From the NCBI GenBank assembly GCA_030068145.1, contig JAPJBO010000805.1, positions 1 through 64,000 of the forward strand: 64,000 nucleotides of DNA, read 5' to 3'. The position numbers and the translations under genes are program-made. The stretch comes from Diplonema papillatum. Lineage: Eukaryota > Euglenozoa > Diplonemea > Diplonemida > Diplonemidae. Shown piece after piece: positions 40,853 to 51,264 of the stretch; the stretch's first letter is position 1; every line of letters begins with the position of its first letter. The notes under the pieces were generated by a model. It saw only the letters and a program-made list of their open reading frames with translations. It did no database searches and had not been told where the DNA came from.

Positions 40853-41300
40853 TATTAGGGGGGGGGGGTACCCACCCACCCCGGCCACGGCCCCAGGGTG
40901 GGACATTGTCCGTCGGTATTCCAAAAACGTCGTCCCAATGGGACACTTTTTTGCCTTAGTTTGACCCCCCCTAGGGCTATGTAGGATGGAAACGTTGGAA
41001 ACGTTTCCGTTTCCGTTTCCTTCTTTTTGGCGGTGGATGGAAACGCCGTTTCTTTTCAAAAGAAACGGCTGTTATGCCACTAGTATACTGGCTGAAGGTC
41101 CGACCGGAAATGTGTTCCGAACGGCGGACCCCGCAATCCAGTGGGAAACCATGGACAAGGAGGCTCCAAAAAAGAGGGAGGAAACAAGCACAAGAGTTGC
41201 GACCGCGCAACCACACGCATCCGGTTGTGATGACTTTGAGGTCTGCAGCTCTATATACCAATGGCTGTTGTGGCGGCGATGCTCTGTTGATGCGAGGTCG

Positions 41301-41353
41301 TTGGCCCCGCGGCAGCGTTTTCCAAAAAGACACAAGGTTTTGACCCTGCATGC
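41301..41353 (+). repeat. 3' remnant of the CATGCAGGG MITE
   Basis: GGCCCCGCGGCAGCG followed by AAGACACAAGGTTTTGACCC, matching the right end of the MITE at 43014-43063. The left part is missing. Confidence 0.6.
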
Positions 41354-41363
41354 TGTACAGATA

Positions 41364-42287
41364 AAGGGGGGGTAGACCTACTATCCAGGGGGACCTATCA
41401 TCCTAGGATAATAGGTCGACTGGTTTTGGAGATAAATTTAACTTTTTAATTTTTCAGCGGCGAGTAAATTTTTTATGGAAGTGGACCTATCCACCTGCTG
41501 TGAGTGTAACACCAGCATACCAAGTGAGAAGAAGTGTGGAAACAGCATAGAATGTAAATGTTGCCAACAAGCAAAAAGAGAGAGTGAAAACAAGAAAAGA
41601 GAGCTGTTAAAACGGAAAAGAGGCTGATCAAGGGCTTCTCAAGGCCGCGGTTTGGTGTAGTGTTGTGAACCAGCACACTCTGCCCCTGTGGGTGCGCTTT
41701 GCTTTGAAGAGGACGGCTGAAGCGCCGGCTGGTGTGGACTAGTTTCTGTTGTCTCAGTGCACTCAGCATTGGTCGGACCCGGTGCAGCTGCAACTGGTGC
41801 AGATACGGCTGGTATGTCAACCTGTGGGTTGTTCGGTGGCACTTCTTCCTTGACTTCTATGCATCCAGTGCAGGGAACGTCGGCCAGGCGGCAAAAGAAC
41901 GGTCGTGGGATATCGAAATCCCTCAGTTATGTTAGGGATGAAGCCAGAGGTGACAGAAAATTTTGCCACAGGGAAGGGGGCTTGTGGCAGCCAAGCGTTC
42001 ATAGCAATGCTGCTTTTCAATCCTTCGATGTTGACTCTTCCTAACGTAGACAAGCAGAATTGTCCAAGGGCACCCACCAACACTCGACCGGACAGGTTGG
42101 TTTTACCGAACAACAATCAATATCGCGCCGAAGGCGCGAAGGAAAAAGCACCACCCTGCAACAAACCCTGGATAGCCCTTGGACAAGCATTGGATAAAGC
42201 CTGGATAATAGCAATTTTAATGCCACTAGTTTTAATGTTCGCGGAATTTCCGGGAAAATCGGGTGGATAATAGGTCTACCCCCCCTT
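41364..42287 (-). mobile_element. TA-target inverted-repeat element, copy 2
   Basis: 924 bp, opposite orientation to 28707-29898, flanked by TA (41362-41363, 42288-42289). The uninterrupted site CAGATACGATCG is preserved in the sister element at about 21045-21056, proving insertion at a TA with TA duplication. Confidence 0.88.
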
Positions 42288-42710
42288 TACGATCGTTCAG
42301 GACAGCGGGAGCACCGCCGCGCCACAGGCTACAAGACCGGGGTTTTTCGGCGGCGTAAGACAAAGAGGGAGTGCAATCAGCATCAGGAGGTGAATGTTGA
42401 ACCCGCCAGAAAAGCGATGGCCACGCAGTAACGTGTGTGTTAAACATCGCTTGCCACAGTGCACCTTGCATACGACGACGGGTGGCAACCGTCACCGGAA
42501 GGGGCACCATCGGGCGGTGTTGTCGGAGCATAGACAGCGACGGCAGGAAGAACCCCACCGACAATGCAGAAGAGGACTGCAGATTCAAAAAGCCCCACTC
42601 GGCACGGCCGCCGATACAAGTAAACATGAGAACGTGGGTTGGAAGCAGCAGAGGACGAAGTGGTAGGCACAGAAGAGTGGGATCTGGTGTCATCAATAGC
42701 TTGTGGTTAC

Positions 42711-43063
42711 CATGCAGGGTCAAAACCTTGTGTCTTTTTGGTAAGTGCCAAAAAAAAAAGTTCCGGAAAAAAATTGGGGTTTTTGAATTTTAAAATTTTG
42801 GAACAGACACTGCAGTAATTTTTGATGAAGTTGAGCAAATTTCTTTTTTTCCAATTTTTTTTTTAGCCACATGCAATGTGTGAGGAAACTGAACCGCTCA
42901 AGTAGGACCTTCTGATCATGATCATTTGCCAAATTTGCCACCTGAAACCACGTCCAGGATTTGGGCTCAGGGTAGTGCGGTCAACGAAAAATCCCCGGCC
43001 ATCGGCCGGGGATTCGGCCCCGAGGCAGCGTTTAAAAAAGACACAAGGTTTTGACCCTGCATG
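42711..43063 (+). mobile_element. MITE with CATGCAGGGTCAAAACC termini
   Basis: 353 bp, inverted termini, TTAC on both sides (42707-42710, 43064-43067). The sister element has the unfilled site TGTGGTTTCCTATTTG at about 21510. Non-coding. Confidence 0.8.
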
Positions 43064-43799
43064 TTACCTATTTGCTCGTGTCAGATCGCCGACGAAAGAA
43101 AGCGGTGAGCATCAGCGTCTGCTCTGCACAAACGAGACCGCGACGACACACAAGAAGGGGCCGAGCCAGTCGAAGAACAGCCCAGGAAGAGCCCTGAAGA
43201 GTCAGAGAGCCCGCTAGAAGACGGAGGAAGAGAAGTGCCCGCTGGTAGATCAAAAGAAGAAGGTGATCCCGCCCTCTGAAAGGAAAGCCAAAGTTTGGCT
43301 GGAAACGGATACCCGACGGACACAGAAGGACCCGCGAAGTGGTATCCTATAGGACCCTTCAGCATGAGGAGCCTTCCGGCGTTTCTTTTAAAAGAAACGG
43401 AAACGTTTCCGTTTCCGTTTCCGTTTCCATATTTCGAAAAAACTAAAAGAAACGGCGTTTCCATCCAACTTAGCTCTAGGGGGGGGGGGGGGTTTGGCAT
43501 CGTCTCATATGCATGTTTGTACGAACATGCATATATTTGCAAAAAAACAATAAAGTGCGCATATATCTGTATATTACCCACGGTTGGCATGTAATAATTA
43601 TTATTAGATTCGATTAGATTTTATTAGATATTATTAGCCTGATTATTACGTATTATTAGATAATGGGTAATAACTAATAATTTCTAATAATTTCTAATAA
43701 TAATTATTACCTGGTAATAATTTCTAATAAAATCTAATAATTTCTAATAATTTCTAATAAAATCTAATAATCTAATAATCGCCTGTAGAGAGTCCCCAG

Positions 43800-44770
43800 G
43801 ATGTGGGAGGATCCGGGAACGACTACTCAGTCGGACTAGGATCTTGGCAATGAAGCCGCGAAAATGGAGGGAACCCAGAAATCAAAGTAGCTACACCCAA
43901 ATCTTAGACTTGTACTCAGTGAAAAAATCTGATTTAGCTCTCGGTGAAAATCTCAGATTCAGCTTTCGGTGAAGATCTGCAGATTGTTCCTCCAATCTCA
44001 GATTATGCACTCAGCCCAAAACTCACATGCGAGTTCAAAATCTGCAAGTTTGTGAGCGAAAACGCCCAGAAAACATCACGGGGGTCCCGGACGATGCTCA
44101 ATGGCGACGAACGCAAAGAAGAAGAAACACGAAAACAACACCAGAATCCATGCCAGGCAAGAGACTGGGTGGCCTGGCAGTCGGTGACGCCAAGGTGTTT
44201 TTAAGCAATGGTATTGTATTAATGTCGCCCCATAATGTACTTAATCACCGCAAGTCCCAGCGCTTCATCAAAGCGGTTGTGGGTAAGCCGCGGTGAAAAA
44301 GGCAGGACGTGACTATGGTGCTTGCAGAAGACAGTCCGAAGAACCGGCAGAAGATCACAAGCAGGCCGTACATTCCGCGTGCAGATGAACGTGAAATGAC
44401 ACGGGATCTTATTGTCTGCTTCGGTCGGGTTCCAGCGAATGCCGATCATCAGAGGCCACATGTAACGGACTGTATGCCCAGCGAACGGGATTCGTGCTCA
44501 AAAGAAGGTTTCCCAGATGAGTTAGACCCCCATTCTGCCCTAAGAATACGGGTTCTGGCGGGTAGAGGTCGCATACCCCACGTGCCACATCATCGTCCTC
44601 TGCCAGGATCTTGCCTCAAACCTCTGCTACCTCTTTTGGCATCCTTCCATTTCGACTTAGCAACAAACGGAATTGCGAACGGGGTGAAAGGAATGGTTTG
44701 GACGCACGAACACCCACCGTGACGATCACCTTCCACTCCTAGGGGCACTTTTGCTGTGAGAATGCATGGG
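43800..44770. other. Interior of the 3.0-kb element, unassigned
   Basis: Open frames up to about 135 codons (for example 44309-44722) with no recognisable domain. AATCTCAGATT-type short repeats occur at 43925-44000. It may be captured host sequence. Confidence 0.35.
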
Positions 44771-44813
44771 AAAGTCAAGTAATAATGGATTATTACCTGG
44801 TAATAATATGAGT

Positions 44814-46411
44814 CGATGCCAAAAGGGGGGGGGGGGGTTTGGGCGGGAAAATCCCCGCATAGTTCACCAGGGTCTGACGGGTACTGAGGCCCCATACCCT
44901 TCCTAAAACATCATTCTGCGTTCAAATACGCCCTCAGAAGCCTCCGGAGAGCCTTCTATGATGTCCCAAATGCAGTTTTTGTGGGTTTTTAGGGGGTCCC
45001 CCCGTCTGCTGGCCGTAAACCGCCATAGAAGACACATATGCAACCTGATGCTGGGTCGCTCCTCGGAGCAAAATCTCGGCCTAAACACACGTTTTCGGCG
45101 TTCTCTATCATTCTCCAGGTGCATTCGACCCTCGGACTTCATAAATTATCTCGCTTACAGGTGTTCCGGGGTGTGCAAAAACAAGGCGAATGGACCCTAC
45201 AGACCGTACCACGCCCTGCCTGTCTATACAGGCTTTGGGGTCGAATTGCGCCGCCTTGGCGCCATGTGCACCGTTTTGGTCTCGTTTGTGCTGCTTTGGG
45301 ATCCACTAAGAACTCTAGTCTGATTTGCGGGACGCTTTGCTCGGTTTTGGTGCCCACTTCACCGTTCAAAGTGCATCCAGTGGTGAAGACTTTGCGCCGA
45401 AGCTGGAGAGGAAGCGACCCAGTAGGCGCCACTTCACCGTGAGCGGGTCTCGGAACAGGACTCAAACTGTGGCCCAGGTGATACTGCCGACCATGGCAGG
45501 TGTGTGCGCCACACAGTTTGTCTGACCAAGCTCACTGCACAGGAGCTTGCCACACATCCCTCGGGTCATGTGCCGCCTGTGCAAAGACATCCAGCGAGAA
45601 GCACTTTGCAGCCATGGGTGAGAAAGATGCCAGAAGGGAAGACATTGCCAGGAAAGCTCTGAAAGCCTGCCCTGAAAGCGGTGAAGCCTGCTTCAAAATC
45701 ATGAAGTGAACGCGTCGTAGTCAACCGCTTGAGAACGGCTGATGATCGCCTGTTACTTAACGCTTGTCCTACTTCGTTCACCAAGCCTTGCAGAATCACC
45801 AGAATAGCATAACATGATGCAGGTAGAAGCCTGAACAGGCCTTAGAACAGTGAAAGTGGGCGCCAAAACCGAGGAAAGCGTCCCGCAAATCAGACCAGAG
45901 TTCTTAATGGACTCCAAAGCAGCACAAACGAAGCCCGAAACGGTGGATGTGGCGCCAAAGCCAGTGCAGGTTGACCCCAAAGCCTGTATAGACAGGCAGG
46001 GCGTAGTTCGGTCTGTCCCCAATGCAGGGGGCCATTCTCCTTATCTTTGCACGTCCCGGAACACCTGTGAGTGAAAGAAACCACGAAGCCCGAGGGTCGA
46101 ATGCACCTGGAGAGTGCTAGAGAACGCCGAAAACGTGTGTTTGGGCTGGGATCTTGCACAGAGAAGCGACCCAGCATCAGGTTGCGTATGTGTCTTCTAT
46201 GGTGGTTTACGGCCAGCAGGCGGGGGGACCCCCTAAAAACCCACAAAATCGCATTTGGGACATCATAGAAGGCTCTCCGGAGGCTTCTGAGGGCGTATTT
46301 GAACGCAGAATGATGTTTTAGGAAGGGTATGGGGCCTCAGTACCCGTCAGACCCTGGTGAACTATGCGGGGATTTTTCCGCCCAAACCCCCCCCCCCCCC
46401 TTTTGGCATCG
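44814..46411. mobile_element. Foldback element with about 550-bp inverted arms
   Basis: Left arm 44814 to about 45370 and right arm about 45845-46411 are inverted copies (tips CGATGCCAAAAGGGG...), with roughly 85-90 percent identity by eye. They surround a 470-bp non-repeated centre that holds a short open frame (45500-45709) of unknown meaning. Confidence 0.85.
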
Positions 46412-46578
46412 TACCATATCTAATAATGGGTAATAATTTCTAATAATCAGGTAATAATATCTAATAATTTCAGGAACCAGGTAATAATATCTAATAATTT
46501 CTAATAAAATCTAATAATTTGGGGCGGATTTCGGAAATCTAAAAATAGGTAATAATCGTGATTATCTGCCAACCGTGA

Positions 46579-47196
46579 TTACCCAAAAAAAAAAGGTGCT
46601 GAAAAATGCCCCGGAGGAATTCCTCCGGGCTGGTACCTGGGGCGTAGGAGTGAACCCGTGTGGGTGTAGCTCGCGACTAGTACTGTCATGAAGTCTTTGC
46701 AGAATCTTTCTACCTCGACTTTGGCACCTGCGGCACGGACTGCTTCAAAAAGCCGCGCCTGGGGCACAAGATGTGGCTGATAGTGCGAGCATGTTGTCAC
46801 ATTTGGCGTCAAAACTGACAGAGTCCAACACAAAACTGTGAAGAGGGAAGGACAGTGTCTATCTTCATGCTGCGGAAAACAGCGGTTGACAGAAAGAACT
46901 GCTTTCCTCATTCCAGCCCGGTGGTTGAATTTTGCAGACGAGCAGGCATGAAGGTACCAACGATAGCAGTGAGGATCAGGTAGCATACAAGAGGTAGCGA
47001 AGGACGAGAACAGTACGGATGCAAACAGCGACGTAAATATGTGGGTCGAACGTGTTGCCTTTCTCGTTAAGTGCAAAGTAAATGGTTGTGCGCAAAACGC
47101 AAACCTGTTCGACACACATTCTCTCCTCTCCCTTGTCTTCCGGGTCCGGATTTGTGTGCACGGCGCGCTGAAAATGTCATTGAGCAGGGACTGCAC
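46579..47196 (-). CDS. Unidentified open frame next to the 3.0-kb element
   Basis: 205 codons on the minus strand, abutting the element's target duplication. The segment LFEAVRAAGAKVEVERFCKDF looks coding, but the N-terminal half does not, and a plausible acceptor (TGTGCCCCAG) precedes that segment at about 46763. It may be a 3' exon of a host gene now bordered by the insertion. No family recognised. Confidence 0.25.
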   Translation of the reverse strand: MQSLLNDIFSAPCTQIRTRKTRERRECVSNRFAFCAQPFTLHLTRKATRSTHIFTSLFASVLFSSFATSCMLPDPHCYRWYLHACSSAKFNHRAGMRKAVLSVNRCFPQHEDRHCPSLFTVLCWTLSVLTPNVTTCSHYQPHLVPQARLFEAVRAAGAKVEVERFCKDFMTVLVASYTHTGSLLRPRYQPGGIPPGHFSAPFFFG

Positions 47197-47394
47197 TGCA
47201 GCGGCTATGACAAAACGTTTTGAAGCACGGTGTCGTTATGCACATTGCGATGGAATAGTTTGTGCGGTGTTGCTGACAGTTCGTACGTTGATATTGTTCT
47301 TCTTGTCTAGTCAGCTTCAGTTGACTGCTCGCTCGCTGTATGCTTTCATAGGGTGATGGTCACCTGAAGAATTTGCGAAGCTAGCTTTTTTCCC

Positions 47395-47770
47395 GGCCAA
47401 AATTGCATAGGAATGGCACGTGTCGGCCTTGAGGCCTGGAGGCCCGGGTTCGAACCCTGCCGAGGACACTTCTCCGGTCAGAATTTCTTTCAGGGGTTGT
47501 TGGTTTTCGGTCTGATGTGCCCGTAAATTACGTTTTTTTGTGTGAAATTTCTCAAAAGCTCGCTTTTGAGTCTCCGAGTCTGGGTAAACGGAGCCTGGGG
47601 TCTTCCCCCCGTGTACGGGGTTGGCGCCGATCTTGCCACCACAGGCCGAACTTACTACCACACGCCTAACTTAGCATTACCGGAACTTAGCATAGCCAGA
47701 ACACCAGAACTCAACATCCCCGGGTACTGGTGCGCCGACTTAGCAACACCAGAACTAGCATCGCCCGAAT
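47395..47770 (+). repeat. tRNA-derived SINE, copy 1, with GAACTTAGC tail
   Basis: B box GGTTCGAACCC at 47447-47457, a body containing TTGTTGGTTTTCGG, and a 3' tail of loosely repeated CCNGAACTTAGC units. The body and tail recur at 51895-52190. Confidence 0.6.
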
Positions 47771-47919
47771 CGGCTTGTGGAACTTCACTGTTGCAGTGTT
47801 CTGTTTTAACAGTAAATTGGTCTCGCCACGCAAGGCCAGACTGACTGTGTGAGAAGTGTTAAATGAAGAAAACCTCAACTAATTAGGCGCAACATTAAGC
47901 CGCCTTTTTTGCCCGACAG

Positions 47920-48361
47920 CTCTGGCAGGAACACGAAGTACTTTCAACCTTGCGATACAGGAACTTCCCTTGCTAGGTATGCCTCACAAGTAATTCAAAT
48001 CGTAAATTAATACCGGGCACGTCAAGGACCGGTACATCTCTCAGTGCGGCTCGTGTGGTTCAAGACGAGTAGGCAGACCAACCTGCTGGCATCTCTTCCC
48101 TTCTTCACTTCTGATCGTGGGAAAGCAAATAGAAGACCTGGTCTATAGACACCCCCCCTAACTTTTAACGACACCAACACCGACAGTCTTGCAGCCGTCG
48201 AGTATAGCGACGAATTCGAATCATTTTTTGACGTGCACCAGACGTATCTGAATTCGATCAAGTCGCTGAAGTTCGTAGACTTTCAAACGCCGCACTCAGC
48301 AAGTGACACACAGAAGATTGACGAGAGTTCAGCTGCCCCGGAAACCGATGTTCCGTCATAA
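47920..48361 (+). CDS. Last two exons of an unidentified host gene
   Basis: Exon 47920-47976 (after acceptor CCCGACAG), a 210-bp intron (GTATGC...CCGACAG, with CTAAC 29 bp from the end), then exon 48187-48361 ending in TAA. The phases agree: the split Ser codon joins TGTSLA to LAAVEYSDEFESFF. The C-terminal part is acidic and Ser-rich. The donor GTATGC is the same as in other genes here. Upstream exons are not found, possibly because the SINE at 47395-47770 separates them. Family unknown. Confidence 0.35.
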
Positions 48362-49480
48362 AAGCCGCCAGACGATGCAGGGGAGTACTCCGGGCACTGC
48401 TTAGGACGAGTGGTCTTCCCTCGATCTTTCGCCTTGCTTACTGGGTGTATCTCCTGTTCTGGCGCCATGACGACTACTGCGACACAAGGTTGGACAGCTA
48501 TGGTAGTGAGAAGTGAGAAAGACAAAATCGGCTGGCTAATCCTTGAGACGCTTGGCTCACCGGTTCTGCTTGACTTTGTAGTTGTTTTGGATCTTCGGCT
48601 GAGTCAGCTCGATTGAAATTGAACTGACATACGCGAATCCATCGTCTCATACTTGGCACACATGGAGCTGGTCACACCTGTTGATCCTTCGTTACACTTG
48701 TCGATTCTGAACAATGGCGATACTTGTCTCGCATAGATTTTAGTCATTTGCGCGTCACACAAGACACGCACGTGGTTCTTTGGTCAAAGATCTTGATTAC
48801 AATCCAAGTGACCCCTGGTCACACATGGATCCTAATCATTTTTCTCTGACCCGGGTCAGAGTTCCTGACAGTATCGGGTGAATCCAGCGAAACCGCACCA
48901 GCCCTCAACTCTCGTCGGAAGGGGACGGCGTGCTCTGTTCCGTTCGACTATGAGCGACTGCGAGTGCACAGGTGTCGCTCCTGTGTTTTTTGATAGTTCT
49001 CTGGCACCAACAAGCTCTTTTCTGAAATGCAGTTGCAGAGCAAGCTTGTTGTTTTCTCTAGATGTTGGTGTGAAAAGTGTGGTTGGCAGGAAGATGAGAC
49101 AGCAAGATGTGGGTTGTTTTGCGATCCACCGTCTCAATCACTCGACTTCTTCATCTTGCCCTGTTCAAATACAATACGTTGCTTCTCGAGCTTTCGTTTG
49201 TGAGGCCCGGATGACGACCCTGACACCAAATCGATCTATTACAGGGGTCTTTTTTGGCTAGTCAAGCGAGGAAAGAGTGAAAGAGTACGAACATAAGAAG
49301 AGAATGAGTGTAAAAGAACGACGAGGTAGTACTAGTACAGAGTACGTACAGAAGAAGAGGATGAGTGTAAAAGAACGACGAGGTAGTACAAACTACCAGA
49401 CCGACAGAGACCACCGCAAGTTTTCTTGCCTAGTAGCAACGACCAGCATTCACGAAGTTCAGGATGTAGTGCTTCAATCG
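48362..49480. other. Unassigned stretch with a short direct repeat
   Basis: No supported gene. GAGTGTAAAAGAACGACGAG occurs twice (about 49307 and 49361), with AAGAAGAG before it each time. Confidence 0.4.
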
Positions 49481-49494
49481 AGCATCAAAACCCC

Positions 49495-49605
49495 TGTCGC
49501 GGGAATTGACTCCCTGATGTTCGGAAAGTTTCCTCGGCGAGATCCGAACCCAGAACCCGGAGGTCAGCAACGTCGTGCACTAGCGACCGCGCCACGCCAC
49601 GTCCG
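49495..49605 (-). repeat. tRNA-derived SINE fragment, second family, copy 1
   Basis: On the minus strand a TGGCGCGGTCGCTAGTGC start and GGGTTCGGATCTCG B-box region, followed by CGAGGAAACTTTCCGAACAT. A related copy is at 57004-57105. Confidence 0.55.
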
Positions 49606-49617
49606 GGGGCACACCTG

Positions 49618-49690
49618 GTAGCGGTCAGGGCGCCAGATTGATAACCTGAGGGTCGCTGGTTCGATTCCCTGGCTGGCCAACTTCTCCAGG
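49618..49690 (+). repeat. tRNA-like sequence with Ile-type anticodon loop
   Basis: GGTAGCGGTCAGGGCGCCAG, then TTGATAAC, then GGTTCGATTCC reads like tRNA-Ile(GAT) parts, but the acceptor and T stems do not pair well. Probably a tRNA-derived SINE head. Confidence 0.4.
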
Positions 49691-50121
49691 CGTTTGGGGA
49701 TGAACTCCCAGATGAAAGCTCTAGTTCACACAGTACTTGTACTGCTAGCGGAAATTGCTCCGCAGTAAAGGATGGCTTCCATACTTGTTTGTATGGTCTC
49801 CCAACCATCCCCATCAGGGGACCTCAGAGGAGTGGAGTAAGGTGCCCTGGTGGCCCGAACTTAAAAAAAAAAAAACGGCATTTTGTTTTGTTACGGCGGA
49901 GCCTGCTCGGTCCTTCACGATTGGTTAGTTCCGGTGAACGAGGTCAGGGGTTCCTTGTGCCACCTGATTACTTCCTGTGGACTAGGAGTTGCTTCCGGGA
50001 GTCCAGGCGTCGGAAGTCTTCTCGACTTCGTGGGTGAAGTCTAGTCTAAAGTATTGCGGTACGCGGCGCTAGGACAAGTCCAGTTGCTTAGGCTCCGGCG
50101 TTTGCAACCTGAATCTTTTCG

Positions 50122-50420
50122 TGTCTAACAAATGCAATTTGTCAAGAACAAAAACAGATCGATGGCAGCGTACAATCCGCACTCCCGTCAGATGAACAAA
50201 ACAGGTTTGAAGGAAGTGCGCACAAACAAAGGAAGCACCAGATCCGTTTTTGCCCAGTCCGGCGTTTGCGCGAGCCCCTGCCTGATGCTCAGTCCTGCAA
50301 GCCACGCCAGTCTGCCGTTTATGCGAGCCTTGTGTAGCCTGGCCAGATCCAATCGTTCGCGACCAGCCTATCGTGCTGAAGGTCCTCTCCTGATTTGATG
50401 TGTGAGGCAAAGTTGGCGTT
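50122..50420 (+). repeat. Dispersed repeat, inverted copy at about 56720-56830
   Basis: GTGTAGCCTGGCCAGATCCA through GCTGAAGGTCCTCTCCTG and TGTGAGGCAAAG recurs inverted near 56720-56805. The rest of the interval is unassigned. Confidence 0.55.
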
Positions 50421-50496
50421 CTTTCTCGTAAGGGTAATGGGCACTTATTGCCCGCTCAGTCGCTGGCAAGACCTCGCACCGAACCGGCTCAACCGG

Positions 50497-51234
50497 CTAA
50501 CAGTTTTCCTGTCGGAAGCTCGCGTGTCTTTTTCCACGCACACGGCGAAGGTACTGTTGCCCACACACGCTGCGGCATCTCTTCGAAGCCCTTTTCCCTG
50601 TCTTCCAGTGCCCCCTCTTTACCCTCCCAAAGTTGGCAATCTTGCCCTCCGGAGTAACCAAAGACTCTATGGCGGAGAACATGGCCAAGTCGAGTAGCAT
50701 CCTGTTCCATGTATAAAACGGGAGTAAAATGTCGTACACGTTCGACATAGTTTCACACAGATTTCTTTCTCTCAGCGGGCCGACTTCGCAGCTCCCCGAG
50801 ACCTCCCCCTCGTAGAGTCGAAATCCTGGCAGAACAGGGCTTGATTCGCGTTGACCGAGTTCCGCCTGCTTTTCGTACACAATCTTCTCACGGTTTCCGT
50901 GTTCTTTACGATGCTGTTCATCGTGTTTGCCCACACGGAGTACTGGTGTTAGGCATTTCCCACCGCTCTTCGTTGTCTTTCCCTTGAGCCAATGCAGTCC
51001 TTGAAAGCCCTGTTCAAAATATGACACACTCATATGACAATGAACACGGGCCTGCACGCTTCGGCAGAAGAAGCCTCGCACCCCTGAGAATTGCTGATCC
51101 CGCGCCGCGACGATCGCAACAATGAGCGGCCCGATCGCAATCGCTTTCAGCTGTGTGCAGTACTCTTCTCCGTTGTACTGCCTTTCTGAGAGTACGGCTC
51201 CAGGACCTGCTGGCTTGGATTGCAGAACGAGACA
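50497..51234 (-). CDS. Unidentified host exon, 246 open codons
   Basis: On the minus strand the frame is open from 51234 to the stop at 50497 with no ATG for the first about 70 codons, as expected of an internal or 3' exon. A likely acceptor is AGCCAGCAG near 51207. The sequence has a hydrophobic segment (LKAIAIGPLIVAIVAA), then FYTWNRMLLDLAMFSAIESLV and a very basic C-terminus. I do not recognise it. An upstream exon may be the Pro/Glu-rich frame at 51362-51568 (SKRRSSDSDNSAVILVEPL). Confidence 0.4.
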   Translation of the reverse strand, partial: CLVLQSKPAGPGAVLSERQYNGEEYCTQLKAIAIGPLIVAIVAARDQQFSGVRGFFCRSVQARVHCHMSVSYFEQGFQGLHWLKGKTTKSGGKCLTPVLRVGKHDEQHRKEHGNREKIVYEKQAELGQRESSPVLPGFRLYEGEVSGSCEVGPLRERNLCETMSNVYDILLPFYTWNRMLLDLAMFSAIESLVTPEGKIANFGRVKRGHWKTGKRASKRCRSVCGQQYLRRVRGKRHASFRQENC

Positions 51235-51264
51235 TTATGCAGGTTTTGTTTCTTTTTGTGGGAA

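Larger units (their letters stand above)
35049..40942. mobile_element. Large foldback frame enclosing the DIRS-like element and 11-bp satellite
   Basis: GACGTTTTTGGAATACCGAC and flanks (35049-35089) recur inverted at 40901-40942, followed inward on both sides by a G run and GTACCCACCCACCCC. Inside come inverted minisatellite arms, then the DIRS-like element and satellite. It may be one composite mobile unit or successive insertions. Confidence 0.6.
40971..43478. mobile_element. 'GGAAACG' inverted-repeat element, copy 2, with nested insertions
   Basis: Termini CTAGGGCTATGTAGGATGG and the complement of CCATCCAACTTAGCTCTAG. It matches copy 1 (20667-21934) but is enlarged by a TA-target element (41364-42287), a MITE (42711-43063) and a MITE remnant (41301-41353). 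Confidence 0.8.
43579..46577. mobile_element. 3.0-kb inverted-repeat element with exact 6-bp target duplication
   Basis: Ends CACGGTTGGCA (43579-43589) and TGCCAACCGTG (46567-46577), flanked by ATTACC on both sides (43573-43578, 46578-46583). Subterminal AT-rich TAATAATTTC arrays lie inside both ends (about 43591-43790 and 46413-46566). No transposase seen. A separate foldback is nested inside. I could not assign it to a superfamily. Confidence 0.8.

Noticed and set aside
39374-41059. Open frames of 385-561 codons on both strands over the 11-bp satellite
   Set aside because: They follow from a unit that lacks stops in any phase; the peptides are pure NWTKIGPKLDQ or WSNFGPILVQF repeats.
49618-49690. 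A tRNA-Ile gene
   Set aside because: Boxes and anticodon loop are present, but acceptor and T stems do not pair.
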